Origin: Methanolinea sp. UBA275
GTDB taxonomy: Archaea; Halobacteriota; Methanomicrobia; Methanomicrobiales; Methanospirillaceae
Direction of reading: 5' to 3'
DNA: 64,000 nt
NCBI GenBank assembly: GCA_002506105.1
Contig: DAWU01000015.1
Location: 62,001-126,000 of the forward strand
The translations under genes were made by a program, and so were the position numbers. Within the stretch, counting starts at the first letter, position 1. Each line of letters opens with the position of its first letter. This document shows, one piece after another, positions 44,624 to 54,601 of the stretch. Under the pieces are notes generated by a model. That model ran no database searches and was not told the origin of the DNA. It saw nothing but the letters and a program-made list of their open reading frames with translations.

Positions 44624-45814
44624 ATGGCAATAGGGAAAGGGGCGTATCTCCGTGCCATCACCACATCAAGGATGGGATCTTCCCGGGAGATCGACAGGAA
44701 TATGGAGGGGAGCACTCCCCCCTCTGTCTTTATCGGGAGCTGGAATTATCCCAAGGTATTTGCAGGACCGCTTATCGCTCCGGTAAAGGAGGAATGCGGG
44801 ATCATGGATACCCCCGAATCATGGATACCTGCGGGGTGGTCGCAGGAAGATATCCTCTCATGCCGCCTGGATCTTGTCAGGGGAAAGCGTATCCAGGATG
44901 TCAGCAGGACTGATGATTCCAATGCCATCCGCCTGCAGGAGATTGCACTCTCAGCAGGATCCCTTGAGAGCGAGGCATCCTTTGCAGAGAAACCTGTGGG
45001 GACTTCTTTCTCTGAGGAGCATACGCCGTTTGGCCCGAGCGCACACCTCCTGGATTTTAAGGCCGAGAGCGGTCGTTTTGAGCCCCACCTTGAACGATGC
45101 TATTATGACAGCGACCTGCCTGCAACAGATGCAATCATCGACCTCCACCGGGATGGAATTCCATTCAGCAGCATACAGAAAGCACTCTCTGTCGGAGCGC
45201 TGGGATGCAGTCGGAGAAGGCGGCTCGTGCCCACACGGTGGTCGATAACCGCATGTGATACGATGCTTGCTGACCGTTTTCTCTCCCGCGTCAGGCAGAA
45301 CAGTCTGGTCGACACTGTCAGGGTTCACGAGTTTGCAAGCCTCAACAATCATTACGCTGTCATTCTTCTTCCTACTCCCTGGCAGTATGAATGGATGGAG
45401 GCCTTTCTACACATAAGGGGAGATGAGGAGGTCCTATTCGCGGACCACGAAGAATTCAGGGGAAAGAGGGAGTATTCACGGGTGGGAGGGTGTTACTACT
45501 CCTGCAAAATGGCCCTCCTCGAAGGCCTTGAAAGGCAGGGTGTGCAAGCAGGGGCAATCGTCCTCAGGGAAGCCAGGAGGGGATATATACCGATGGGGGT
45601 CTTCAATGTTCGTGAGAATGTTCGGCAGGCCATGCTCCAGCCGTACCGGGAGTTCGAGGATCTTTCATCTGCTCTTGTGGATGTGTCTGCGAGGATGCTC
45701 CTCCCGATGGAGAGGTTCATCAACGAGAGTACTCTTTTAAAATCCCAGTTTCGGGCCAGACAGACCACACTTGATTCATTTTTCAGACAGGAAAAGGGTG
45801 TTCCGGACACCTAA
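44624..45814 (+). CDS. nreA: Archaeal Nre DNA-repair family protein with PIP box
   Basis: 396 residues. GSWNYPKVFAGPL near residue 38, VPTRWSITACDT near 203, and the YSRVGGCYYSCKMALLEGL region are hallmarks of the Nre family, linked to DNA-damage response in haloarchaea. The last residues contain QTTLDSFF, a textbook PCNA-interaction box (QxxLxxFF), placing it at replication or repair sites. No N-terminal zinc finger is seen, which favours the NreA type; the symbol is therefore tentative. Confidence 0.9.
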   Translation: MAIGKGAYLRAITTSRMGSSREIDRNMEGSTPPSVFIGSWNYPKVFAGPLIAPVKEECGIMDTPESWIPAGWSQEDILSCRLDLVRGKRIQDVSRTDDSNAIRLQEIALSAGSLESEASFAEKPVGTSFSEEHTPFGPSAHLLDFKAESGRFEPHLERCYYDSDLPATDAIIDLHRDGIPFSSIQKALSVGALGCSRRRRLVPTRWSITACDTMLADRFLSRVRQNSLVDTVRVHEFASLNNHYAVILLPTPWQYEWMEAFLHIRGDEEVLFADHEEFRGKREYSRVGGCYYSCKMALLEGLERQGVQAGAIVLREARRGYIPMGVFNVRENVRQAMLQPYREFEDLSSALVDVSARMLLPMERFINESTLLKSQFRARQTTLDSFFRQEKGVPDT

Positions 45815-45977
45815 CCCCGATACGTGTTCTTAAAAGATCCACAGAATCAGGGATCCCCTCGATATTCCTATCACCCTAAGCCGCGATGGTCAGCCATTTC
45901 AGGAAAACGAATTCAGGGTTCGGGATCCGGGAGCACCCGGGCTTTCTTAAGGGATGACCAAAAAAAAGACACACTCA
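45815..45977. terminator. Convergent gap with two terminator candidates
   Basis: On the plus strand CCGGG-AGCA-CCCGG (45927-45940) is followed by GCTTTCTT, serving the Nre gene. On the minus strand a T8 run (45960-45967) lies 10 bases after the stop of the receiver-kinase gene. No gene is seen in the gap. Confidence 0.45.
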
Positions 45978-47549
45978 TTAAAGAGGGGCAGATTCCCCTT
46001 TGGTGACGAACCTGTATGATTGCATTGGAATCACGATCTCAAACCGTGCTCCCTTCCCGGGCACACCTGTTTCCCTGATGGTGATATCGGTGATGGATAA
46101 GATCTCGCGGGCCAGGAAAAGCCCCGATCCTTTCCGCTCCTCGAATCTCCTCACAAATATCCTCTCTTTCATATGATCCGGGATGCCTGCCCCGTTATCT
46201 TCGAAGAAGAGTGTCATCCCTTTATCAGATTCCTCGAATTGGAGAGAAATGGCGGTTGCCCCTTTTCCGTGCTTGACCACGTTTTCAGCAAGCTCGAGGA
46301 AGACTCTCTCCAGAAGGGGGTCGGCATAAATCTCGAGTCCTTCAACCTCAACCTGTCGTGAGAGAGTCTGGATATCAGTGTGAGATATTGCAAAGAGGAA
46401 TGTATACATGACATTCTGCCATTCCGGAGGTCTCAGGCCAAGATCCTGGTAGATCTTCGCAAAATTGAGGGAATCGTTCATGCTTTGCAATGAGGAGTTG
46501 AGTTTCCCGATATATTTCCGGAGCATCTCTCCAGTCGGGTTTTTATTGATAAGTTCCAGGTACCCCGAGAGTGAAAACGCTGCGTTCTGGATTTCATCAA
46601 AGGTAATCGTGTTCAGGAAATTCAACTTTTTTATCGCACGGGCAAGCGCCTCCTCGATAACTACCCGCTCTGTGATATCCTCTGAGATGCCAAGCAGGTA
46701 TTTTGGTTCGCCATCGCCCGTGGTAATCGGTATCTTCTTGGTATGGAGGATACGCGCACCTTTCTGTCTGGTCTGGATTGTCTCCCGGGGAATATCCAGG
46801 ATATGGCCTTTGTTGAGCACCTCCCTGTCCTTGCCAATGAAAAAATCTGCCTGGTCCCGAGGGAAGAAGTCCAAGTCACTCCTTCCGTACATTTCCCCCC
46901 TTGGGACTCCGAGAAGTGCTTCCCCTGCTTTGTTGAATCGAACAAAATGTAAATCCTGGGCGTCCTTGACAAAGATCATGTCAGGGATATTCTCAATGAT
47001 AGTATCGAGGAATTTTTCATTCTCCGACAGCAGTACCTCGATCCGCGTTCGCTCTTCAATATCGGCATGGAGCTGCATCACCTTGCTCTCGAGCTTTCGG
47101 AAGAGAACCTCGTTGTACTGCCGGAGAATCTCCATCTCGTCCCCAAGGGGTCTCTTTACGGAAAAGGTCTTATCTCCCATCGCTTCGTCAATAAGTTCCC
47201 GCACAATCTGAGCGAGGATCTCGGGCTTCTGGGGTTTGACAATAAAGCGTTCTGCACCGAGGCTCATTGCGAATTGTTCATCCCTCGGGTCGGTATAGGT
47301 CGCGGTATAAAAGACGAAGGGGATTGTATTCAGACGCGGATCAGCCTTCCATTGCCGGCAGAGCTCGAATCCATCCATGACCGGCATGAGAATATCCGAA
47401 ATAGTGAGATCAGGAGGGGTATTCCTTGCCTTTTCGAGCGCCTCAGATCCGTTCCTGGCAGAAACTACCGAAAAACCGTACCCCTTGAGAATCGATTCCA
47501 GGAGGTAGATATTTGCGACAATATCATCGACTATCAGGATACGTTTCAT
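45978..47549 (-). CDS. Receiver-PAS-kinase hybrid with Asp in place of the phosphoacceptor His
   Basis: 523 residues: receiver domain (1-120, acidic pair VDD, phosphoacceptor Asp52 in TISDILMPVMDG, Lys in VKPQK), a PAS domain (about 180-305, ending ISEDITERV), a dimerisation helix and an ATPase domain (ELAENVVKHG, FEDNGAGIP, GSGLFLAREIL). Aligned to the kinase at 7446-9167, the box LTRHDISN reads ITFDEIQN here, so the His is Asp318. ATP-site motifs look intact. It may bind ATP or regulate partners without autophosphorylation on His. Third gene of an operon, 3 bases after the receiver gene. Confidence 0.9.
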   Translation of the reverse strand: MKRILIVDDIVANIYLLESILKGYGFSVVSARNGSEALEKARNTPPDLTISDILMPVMDGFELCRQWKADPRLNTIPFVFYTATYTDPRDEQFAMSLGAERFIVKPQKPEILAQIVRELIDEAMGDKTFSVKRPLGDEMEILRQYNEVLFRKLESKVMQLHADIEERTRIEVLLSENEKFLDTIIENIPDMIFVKDAQDLHFVRFNKAGEALLGVPRGEMYGRSDLDFFPRDQADFFIGKDREVLNKGHILDIPRETIQTRQKGARILHTKKIPITTGDGEPKYLLGISEDITERVVIEEALARAIKKLNFLNTITFDEIQNAAFSLSGYLELINKNPTGEMLRKYIGKLNSSLQSMNDSLNFAKIYQDLGLRPPEWQNVMYTFLFAISHTDIQTLSRQVEVEGLEIYADPLLERVFLELAENVVKHGKGATAISLQFEESDKGMTLFFEDNGAGIPDHMKERIFVRRFEERKGSGLFLAREILSITDITIRETGVPGKGARFEIVIPMQSYRFVTKGESAPL

Positions 47550-47552
47550 CAG

Positions 47553-47930
47553 TCACTCGCCCGATACACTGCCATGCAGATATTCTTCAATCTGTGCAAC
47601 AAATGTTTTTGGATTGATCGGTTTTTCGATATATCCGGTACATCCTGCAGATATGGCTTTTTCACGATCTCCCGCCATGGCATATGAGGTGAGTGCAACA
47701 ACGGGAGTCCCTGCCAGCCCGGGGATCGTTCGCAGTGTGCGGGCGGTGGCGTACCCGTCCATGATCGGCAACTGGATATCAAGCAGGATGAGTCCTGGTT
47801 CCAGTTCAGTTGCCAGATCAACGCCCTCTCTCCCATCCCGCGCCCGAACCACGTCGTATCCCTGTGCCTTGAGGATATAATTCACAAGGTAAAAATTCTG
47901 ATCGTTGTCCTCAATATAGAGAATTTTCAT
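47553..47930 (-). CDS. Single-domain response regulator
   Basis: 125 residues, only a receiver domain: acidic pocket YIEDND, phosphoacceptor Asp51 in [13 protein letters not shown], switch Thr in VALTSYA and Lys in YIEKPI. No output domain, so it acts by protein contact, as a CheY/Spo0F-like relay. It overlaps the upstream kinase gene by 4 bases and precedes the receiver-kinase hybrid by 3. Confidence 0.95.
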   Translation of the reverse strand: MKILYIEDNDQNFYLVNYILKAQGYDVVRARDGREGVDLATELEPGLILLDIQLPIMDGYATARTLRTIPGLAGTPVVALTSYAMAGDREKAISAGCTGYIEKPINPKTFVAQIEEYLHGSVSGE

Positions 47931-49849
47931 GGATTATTCCGCCTCTTGTCAACTGGGATAGTGAAGTAAAAGGTGCTCCCTTTTCCATATTCGCTCGCTG
48001 CGTAAATAGTGCCGCCCATCATTTCGGCGAGTCTCTTTGAGATGGAGAGGCCAAGCCCGGTCCCTTCATACTGGCGGGTAAGACCTGTATCTATCTGGCG
48101 GAATGGTTTGAAGAGTTTTTTCATATCTTCTTCCCTGATGCCGATACCGGTATCTTTCACACGGATTTCTATCTCATCCCCTCTTTGCAGCGATTCAAGC
48201 CGTATGTGTCCCTTATCTGTGAACTTGATGGCATTTGAGAGGAGGTTGAGAAGCACCTGTTCAACCCGGCGGCTGTCACCCCTCACTTCGCCGACATCGG
48301 CGGCGATGGTGTATTCGAGCTGAAGACCTTTTCTCTCTGCCAGCGGGGTGACGGTCCGGATAACCTTCTCGATGGATTGTCTGAGATTGAAGGGTTCGTG
48401 TGCAAGTGTCAGCTGACCCGCCTCGATCTTCGAGATATCGAGAACATCGTTGATCAATGCGAGCAGGTGGTCTGAACTCTCTGAGACCATGGATAGTTGT
48501 TTCTTCTGTTCGTCGTTCAGGGGACCTGCCAGCTCCTGGAGCAGAATCCCTGAGAATCCAATAATGGAGTTGAGGGGAGTTCTCAGCTCATGAGACATCG
48601 TTGCGAGAAACACTGACTTGAGACGATCGGCAGATTCTGCCGCTTCCTTTGCAAGGATTAGTTCACGCGTGCGTTCATCAACAAGATCTTCCAGGTGATC
48701 GCGGTATTCCGACAGTTCAGCGAATACCTTATCCTTTTCATGTCCCTCTTTTCGTAACCTGTCAACCATTGCCCTGAATGAGTGTGCGAGCACCCCTATC
48801 TCACCGGTACTTCCTGTGTCTATCTCCTGGTTGAGGTCTCCGGTCTCAGTGATCTTCCTTGTGGTATCTGTCAGGCTGGTGAGAGGTTTGATCACGGTGT
48901 GATTGAGTATGATGATGGTGATCACGCTGAGCAGCACGAGGGCTATGAGTACGAAAAGGAGGATCATCTGGATTGACTGGTTGATCTCGTGCTCTACGGA
49001 ACTAAAGGGGATAAAGATACCTATCTTCCAGCCAAGTTCCGGCGATGTATAATGAACAAGATACGTCTCGTTGAGGACGATCACTCCCTCTTTTACGGTC
49101 AGAAAGGATACGGTCTGGTCGCCCAGGATGCTGCTGATATTTCCAAAGAGGTTTGAGGAATTCCTCGAGGCGAGGATCATCCCGTTCTTATCAGCGAGGA
49201 TCATCTCCCCCTTATCGCCAACATCAAACTTCGTGATGTAGTTCGTCAGGCTCACGAGCGTGATATCGGCACCCACGACTCCGTACGGGTTGCCACTCTC
49301 GTCATCGATAGTGGTGACAATCCCGATATTGACATCAGGTGTGGTCACTGCCTGGTAGGGATCTGTTACCATCACCTGTCCCGGGTGTTCCATTGCGAGG
49401 ATGTACCATGGACGGGTACGGGGATCATATGCCGTAGGCCTGGCTCTCGGAAAAGCCCGTACGAAGGCTCCGTTCTCCCTCCCCATGTAGACCGAATCGA
49501 CATAAGGGTGCGTCAGCTGGTAGTCTTTCAGGATCCTGATGATCTCCTGCTCACGGAAGCCTGTGGAATACTGGAAGGTATCCTCAGATGCATTCAGAAA
49601 GCTGGTGAAATCTGAATCGTCCCTGTAACGGACATCCTGATTGATCGACAGCTCGTGCACATCATACTCTACTCCGGAGATGAAACTTGATATGGCAAAA
49701 TCAATGTGCTGTAACTGGTCGATATAGTGTCCTGATACCATGTTGAGATTCTGCTTTTGGAGGGATGCAGGGAGCACCCCTCCTATGAGAACCAGTACAA
49801 GGAGCGCGATGAAGAGATAGAGAAGCAGGATCCTTGACTGGAGTTTCAT
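47927..49849 (-). CDS. Membrane sensor histidine kinase, Cache-HAMP-HisKA-HATPase
   Basis: 640 residues. Membrane helix (about 8-28), a large outside sensor of double-Cache type ([38 protein letters not shown]), a second helix (about 290-312), HAMP (to about 370), dimerisation box [16 protein letters not shown] with phosphoacceptor His420, and ATPase domain ([27 protein letters not shown]). Cache sensors bind amino acids or carboxylates. First gene of a three-gene signalling operon. Confidence 0.95.
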   Translation of the reverse strand: MKLQSRILLLYLFIALLVLVLIGGVLPASLQKQNLNMVSGHYIDQLQHIDFAISSFISGVEYDVHELSINQDVRYRDDSDFTSFLNASEDTFQYSTGFREQEIIRILKDYQLTHPYVDSVYMGRENGAFVRAFPRARPTAYDPRTRPWYILAMEHPGQVMVTDPYQAVTTPDVNIGIVTTIDDESGNPYGVVGADITLVSLTNYITKFDVGDKGEMILADKNGMILASRNSSNLFGNISSILGDQTVSFLTVKEGVIVLNETYLVHYTSPELGWKIGIFIPFSSVEHEINQSIQMILLFVLIALVLLSVITIIILNHTVIKPLTSLTDTTRKITETGDLNQEIDTGSTGEIGVLAHSFRAMVDRLRKEGHEKDKVFAELSEYRDHLEDLVDERTRELILAKEAAESADRLKSVFLATMSHELRTPLNSIIGFSGILLQELAGPLNDEQKKQLSMVSESSDHLLALINDVLDISKIEAGQLTLAHEPFNLRQSIEKVIRTVTPLAERKGLQLEYTIAADVGEVRGDSRRVEQVLLNLLSNAIKFTDKGHIRLESLQRGDEIEIRVKDTGIGIREEDMKKLFKPFRQIDTGLTRQYEGTGLGLSISKRLAEMMGGTIYAASEYGKGSTFYFTIPVDKRRNNP

Positions 49850-50038
49850 CGGTATGGGTAGTATTTAAATAACCGGTGATAATCGTTTTGGACTCTGCAA
49901 TAAATATCAGGGTTGAATCCCGGATTGTCCGACATGAATCGTCATCACTGTTCTTATTCCATGTTCAGAGCAGGAGGAATAGTGGTTCGTATCAGGGTGA
50001 GTGTGAGAATGACGTGAATGAAAAAAGGGATTATAGGT

Positions 50039-51517
50039 TCATGTTGTTTTTTCTGCGTTTCGCCGGTCTTTTTCCCGGTATCCTTCGACAAGGAGTGTTG
50101 TCACGTTCTTTACAGGGCGGTCGGTATGCTCGGAGATATGGAACTCGCAGAAGGGGCACGAGCTGATAACGATATCCGCACATGTCTCGTCTATAGCCTC
50201 CCTGCGTCTCTCAGCAAGTGCCGCGGCTTCCTCCGGCACTCCCGAACGGACACCGCCGCCCGATCCGCAACATATCGATGGCATCTCCACGAGGTCAACA
50301 ACCTGGGTTATCAGTTCCCTCGGAAGGTCACGTATACCCTGCCCCCGCAATAAGTGACAGGGATCGTGGTAGGTCGCCTTCAGGGGGAGCCTGGCGGGAG
50401 GTTCAATGCCGTACTTGGTCAGCAGTTCGTTGATGTCCATGACACGGAAGGGGGTCGTGTAATCGTTTTTCAGCGTTGAGCCGCAGCCTGCGCACATCGT
50501 GAGGACGGTATCTATCTTCCGGAAGACGAACGCATCGATATTCCTCCTCATCAGGGTGTCAAGGAAATCCACCTGCCCGGTTCGAATAAGAGGGGAACCG
50601 CAGCAGACCTGCTCCTTCGGGATGATAACGCGGATGCCATTTCTCTTGAGCACCTCCATGGCATCCCGTGCGGTTTTCGGGAGCCGCAGGTTATACATGC
50701 ATCCTACAAAGAAGCCGACCGTTGCTTTGACCGGGCCGTCCGGTTCGATGATCTCCGGTACCTGTTCAAGGAAGGATGGTTCGGTACGTACCACGCTCCT
50801 TCCCGTCTCCCTGACCAGTTTCTCTACATCCTGGTGGCGGGGGAGGGTCAGACCCTTCTTATTCGCAAGAGCCCGGAGTTTCTCGATTGCTTTTCCGGGG
50901 ATCTGGATGTCTTTTGGGCAAACCTTCCAGCAGGCCTGGCATGATGTGCAGGTAAAGAGACCGGCTTTCACCGCTTCAGTCACCCGGTCATTGGAGTCAC
51001 GCGGGTCGAGTGCGAGCCTCAAATCCTCTCTCATCGCGGTCGGCCCTGCGAATGAGATCACCTTGAGGGCAGGGCATGCCGAGACACATGCAAGGCACTC
51101 GATGCAGCTTCGAAGCGGCTTGATAGCCTCCACGGCATCGGGGCCTGGCATGACAAAGTCTTCCCCTGGCACGAGGGCAGGTATCACTGCGAGATATGGT
51201 TCAAGGTCTACCATCAGGTCTTTCTGTACCGGGAGCTCGAGGGGTTCTATGGTGATCCCGTCCCTTGCTTCCTCCATGCATGCGAGAACCGGTTCTCCGT
51301 TCACCCTGACTGCACAGCTCCCGCACTGGCCGGACCCGCAGCAGTAGCGGTAGGCAAGCGTCGGATCATGCTCTTCGTGGATGGCATGCAGGAGGTGGAG
51401 GACCCGGGCACCTTCATTGACCTGGACATGATAGGTCTGGAAATGGGGTGCCTGATCCTCACCGGGGTCGAAGCGGGAGACCCTGACACTCATCTCCTTC
51501 ATGCCTTTATCCTTCAT
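50039..51517 (-). CDS. tfrB: Thiol:fumarate reductase subunit B
   Basis: 492 residues. Fused iron-sulfur and CCG-domain protein. N-terminal [2Fe-2S] ligands in YRYCCGSGQCGSC and a later LAC; two [4Fe-4S] motifs, CIECLACVSACP and CTSCQACWKVCP; then two CCG domains (QVCCGSP, SICCGSGGG) as in HdrB, where CoM-S-S-CoB chemistry takes place. With TfrA it reduces fumarate to succinate using CoM-SH and CoB-SH and so feeds a reductive partial citric acid cycle. The start overlaps the tfrA stop by 4 bases. Confidence 0.95.
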   Translation of the reverse strand: MKDKGMKEMSVRVSRFDPGEDQAPHFQTYHVQVNEGARVLHLLHAIHEEHDPTLAYRYCCGSGQCGSCAVRVNGEPVLACMEEARDGITIEPLELPVQKDLMVDLEPYLAVIPALVPGEDFVMPGPDAVEAIKPLRSCIECLACVSACPALKVISFAGPTAMREDLRLALDPRDSNDRVTEAVKAGLFTCTSCQACWKVCPKDIQIPGKAIEKLRALANKKGLTLPRHQDVEKLVRETGRSVVRTEPSFLEQVPEIIEPDGPVKATVGFFVGCMYNLRLPKTARDAMEVLKRNGIRVIIPKEQVCCGSPLIRTGQVDFLDTLMRRNIDAFVFRKIDTVLTMCAGCGSTLKNDYTTPFRVMDINELLTKYGIEPPARLPLKATYHDPCHLLRGQGIRDLPRELITQVVDLVEMPSICCGSGGGVRSGVPEEAAALAERRREAIDETCADIVISSCPFCEFHISEHTDRPVKNVTTLLVEGYREKDRRNAEKTT

Positions 51518-53139
51518 GCTTTTCCCCCCTTCTCGATACCGGAACCCTTGAGATTCTGCCAGGTATGGCCATAGGGGGAGGATTGTGCGTCCCAGGTTTG
51601 GGTGACGTCCTTTCTGACATGCGCTCCCCGGGACTCTTTCCTGAGCATCGCTCCCTTAACGACCAGAGATGCGGCCGTGAGCATGTTCTGCACGGTACAG
51701 CATTCTGCGAGGTTGGACTCCCCGCTTGCCTTCAGGGACAGGGAAGAGAGGTGTTTGATCACCTCGAGTGTTTTTTCAAGTTCTTTTGCGGTCCGGAATA
51801 TTCCTGCACTCTCCCACATTGCGACCTGGAGAGACCGGGCCACGGTTGTCGGCAGGACATCCCCGGTATAGAATCCGGATAGCCTCTTCTCCTGTGTTTC
51901 GATCTCCTTCTTCTGTATTTTCTTGACCCTCTTTTTCGCCTTGCCCGCTGCCTCGCCTGCTCTTTTCCCAAAAACCTGGGTTTCTGCAAGGGCATTTCCC
52001 CCCAGTCGGTTCGCCCCGTGCACGCCGCCTGCCACCTCTCCACATGCGTAGAGGCAGGGAACCGTTGACTGCCCGTCGGGGGTTATCCTGAGGCCGCCCA
52101 TGATATGGTGGGCCGTGGGTGCAACCTCCATCGGCTCATCGCGTATATCCACACCGAATTTGAGGAACTGCTCCAGCATCACAGGCAGCCTGCACTCGAT
52201 CTGGGAGCGGGAAAGATGGGTAACGTCCAGGTATACACCCCCGTGGGTTGTCCCCCTGCCCTCAAGGATCTCGGTTGCAATCGATCGGGAGACCACGTCC
52301 CTGGTGGAGAGTTCCATCCTCTCCGGATCATATTTTGACATGAAACGTTCATTTTGTGCATTCCTGAGTATCCCTCCCTCGCCACGCACGGCCTCTGTCA
52401 CCAGGCGGCCCCGGGCATCATAGGGGAATACCGCACCTGTGGGGTGGAACTGAACCTGTTCCATATCAATGAGATCTGCACCTGCCCGGAACCCAAGGGC
52501 ATACCCGTCCCCGGTTCCGCTCGATGAATTGGTGGAAATATCGTAGATCCTTGTCCCGCCCCCTGTTGCAAGGACACAACTGTCGGAACGGATAGCGAGG
52601 AGACCCCCCTTGCGGTCGATACCAAGGGCTCCTGTCACGGTATTCTCATCCTTGAAGAGGTGGATTACGGTTATCTCCTGGAGGATTTCCACTCCGGATG
52701 ACGCCAGCCGGTCCATGAGGGTTGCCATCATCTCGTGGCCGGTGCGGTCGCCGGCATAACAGGTGCGGGGAAAACGCTGTCCGCCAAAGGGTCTCTGGGC
52801 AACTTCGGAGCAGTCAGTGACGTCGAATACCGCTCCCCATGTGAGGAGGTCTCTCATTCTGTCGGGAGCTTCGCCTACGAGAGTGTTCACGAGAGCGGGA
52901 TCATTCAAAAAAGCCCCCCCTTTCATCGTGTCCTCATAATGGCCTTCGCAGGAGTCTTCCTCCCTCAGCACCGCGTTGTACCCCCCTTCGGCCATGGTGG
53001 TACACCCGCCTTTCCCCGCGATAGTCTTGGAGAGGAGGATGGTCTCACCATAGCCGGATGCCTCAATTGCAGCCCGGACCCCTGCTCCTCCGCTCCCAAT
53101 CACCAGCACGTGGCAATCCAGAAATTCAGCTGACCGCAT
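51514..53139 (-). CDS. tfrA: Thiol:fumarate reductase subunit A (flavoprotein)
   Basis: 541 residues from ATG 53139; the frame is open to 53169 but a TATA-like TATTTATGTA (about 53165-53174, minus) predicts transcription start near 53140, so a leaderless start at 53139 is preferred. FAD site VIGSGGAGVRAAIEA, SKTIAGKGGCTTMAEGG, QFHPTG, the catalytic LVTEAVRGEGG and HHIMGGL match the fumarate reductase/succinate dehydrogenase flavoprotein family. It partners TfrB. Confidence 0.95.
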   Translation of the reverse strand: MRSAEFLDCHVLVIGSGGAGVRAAIEASGYGETILLSKTIAGKGGCTTMAEGGYNAVLREEDSCEGHYEDTMKGGAFLNDPALVNTLVGEAPDRMRDLLTWGAVFDVTDCSEVAQRPFGGQRFPRTCYAGDRTGHEMMATLMDRLASSGVEILQEITVIHLFKDENTVTGALGIDRKGGLLAIRSDSCVLATGGGTRIYDISTNSSSGTGDGYALGFRAGADLIDMEQVQFHPTGAVFPYDARGRLVTEAVRGEGGILRNAQNERFMSKYDPERMELSTRDVVSRSIATEILEGRGTTHGGVYLDVTHLSRSQIECRLPVMLEQFLKFGVDIRDEPMEVAPTAHHIMGGLRITPDGQSTVPCLYACGEVAGGVHGANRLGGNALAETQVFGKRAGEAAGKAKKRVKKIQKKEIETQEKRLSGFYTGDVLPTTVARSLQVAMWESAGIFRTAKELEKTLEVIKHLSSLSLKASGESNLAECCTVQNMLTAASLVVKGAMLRKESRGAHVRKDVTQTWDAQSSPYGHTWQNLKGSGIEKGGKA

Positions 53140-53162
53140 CTTATTATAAGGTGGGTCATATA

Positions 53163-53174
53163 CGTACATAAATA
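53163..53174. promoter_or_regulatory. Shared TATA region between tfrA and aspartate kinase
   Basis: ACATAAATAG and its complement TATTTATGT provide TATA-like sequence for both directions. The centre is about 28 bases from tfrA ATG 53139 and about 32 bases from the aspartate kinase ATG 53201, so two divergent promoters overlap within a gap of 61 bases. Confidence 0.5.
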
Positions 53175-53200
53175 GCTAGCAAAGGAAAGCGTGAGCCCAA

Positions 53201-54601
53201 ATGAGGTTTTTAATGAAATTTGGCGGCACTTCAGTGGCCGACGGGCCCAGCCTCTCCCGGGTCGTGGACATCGTACAATCCACGTACCAGTCAGGGGCCG
53301 AAGTCGCCGTGGTGGTCTCAGCACAGCGGGGGGTAACCGACCAGCTGATCACCATGGCCACGGAACTTGCCGCAAGCCCCGATGCCAGCGGGATCGAACC
53401 GTTCATCAACTCGCTGCGTGTGCGGCATGGCAAAGTCCTTCTTGAGTCGGCAGAGGACTATGCGGACGAGGTGGGACTCCTCCTCGAAGATCAACTCTGC
53501 AACCTTGAAAGCATCTTAAGAGCGGTGCACAACCTGCGGGAACTCACTCCGCGGTCCCGTGATTATATCATCACCTTCGGTGAGCGGCTGAACAGCCTCG
53601 TTGTCTGTGCAGTCTTCAGGCAGCACGGGCTTCCTTCTACCACGCTTGACGGATGCGAAGCCGGGATCATCACGACTCAGAACCACGGCGAAGCAATGGC
53701 CTTGCCTGAGAGCGAGGCAAAGATCAGAAACCGGGTCATTCCTCTCCTCGCAGACACGATACCCGTCATCATGGGCTTCATGGGCTGTACCGAACACGGA
53801 GTCGTGACGACTCTCGGAAGGTCAGGATCAGATTACTCCGCTGCGATCATCGGTGCAGCGGTTGATGCCGACGAGATTCTCATCTGGACTGATGTTGACG
53901 GGATCATGACTTCCGATCCCAGGCTCATACACGATGCCCGGGTCATCTCCTCAATTTCGTATCTGGAGGTCATGGAACTCTCCTACTTTGGGGCGAAGGT
54001 GATGCACCCCCGGTCCATAGAGCCGGCAATGAAGAAGAACATCGTGGTCAGGGTGAAAAATACATTCAATCCATCACACCCCGGGACTGCGATCGTAAGG
54101 GGAGAGACAAGGGACTCACGGGTTGTCAAGGCGCTCACGTATATCGAGAAGGTTGCCATGGTCAATATCTGCGGTGCACAGATGATCGGGAGGCCTGGTG
54201 TGGCAAAAGCAATCTTCAGCCTCCTTGCGGACAGGGAGGTGAATGTGATGATGATATCCCAGGGGTCCTCCGAAGCAAACATCACCCTCGTCATCGAAGA
54301 GAGCCAGGAGCACACCGCGAGAGAAGCACTCTCTGTCCTCGTAAACCAGGGAATGGTCAGGCAGGTCACCACCAACAGGGACGTATGCGCCGTTGCCGTC
54401 GTCGGTTCCGGAATGGCAGGTGCCAAGGGCACGGGGGGCAGGATTTTTTCTGCATTAGGACAGGGGGGAATCAACGTGATGATGATCACGCAGGGATCAT
54501 CAGAGGTGAACATCTCGTTTGTCGTAAAGCAGGAGGACGGCCCGAAAGCCATGCGTATCCTGCACGAGGAATTCAGGCTCTCCGAGGAGGACAATGAGTA
54601 A
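53201..54601 (+). CDS. lysC: Aspartate kinase
   Basis: 466 residues. KFGGTSVADG at the N terminus, TFGERLNS, GRSGSDYSA and a DVDGIMTSDPR segment form the catalytic domain (1-300); two ACT-type regulatory domains follow (about 310-460, with MISQGSSEANITLVIEE and MITQGSSEVNISFVV). It phosphorylates aspartate for the threonine, methionine and lysine branch. Feedback control through the ACT domains is expected. Its end overlaps purM by 8 bases. Confidence 0.95.
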   Translation: MRFLMKFGGTSVADGPSLSRVVDIVQSTYQSGAEVAVVVSAQRGVTDQLITMATELAASPDASGIEPFINSLRVRHGKVLLESAEDYADEVGLLLEDQLCNLESILRAVHNLRELTPRSRDYIITFGERLNSLVVCAVFRQHGLPSTTLDGCEAGIITTQNHGEAMALPESEAKIRNRVIPLLADTIPVIMGFMGCTEHGVVTTLGRSGSDYSAAIIGAAVDADEILIWTDVDGIMTSDPRLIHDARVISSISYLEVMELSYFGAKVMHPRSIEPAMKKNIVVRVKNTFNPSHPGTAIVRGETRDSRVVKALTYIEKVAMVNICGAQMIGRPGVAKAIFSLLADREVNVMMISQGSSEANITLVIEESQEHTAREALSVLVNQGMVRQVTTNRDVCAVAVVGSGMAGAKGTGGRIFSALGQGGINVMMITQGSSEVNISFVVKQEDGPKAMRILHEEFRLSEEDNE

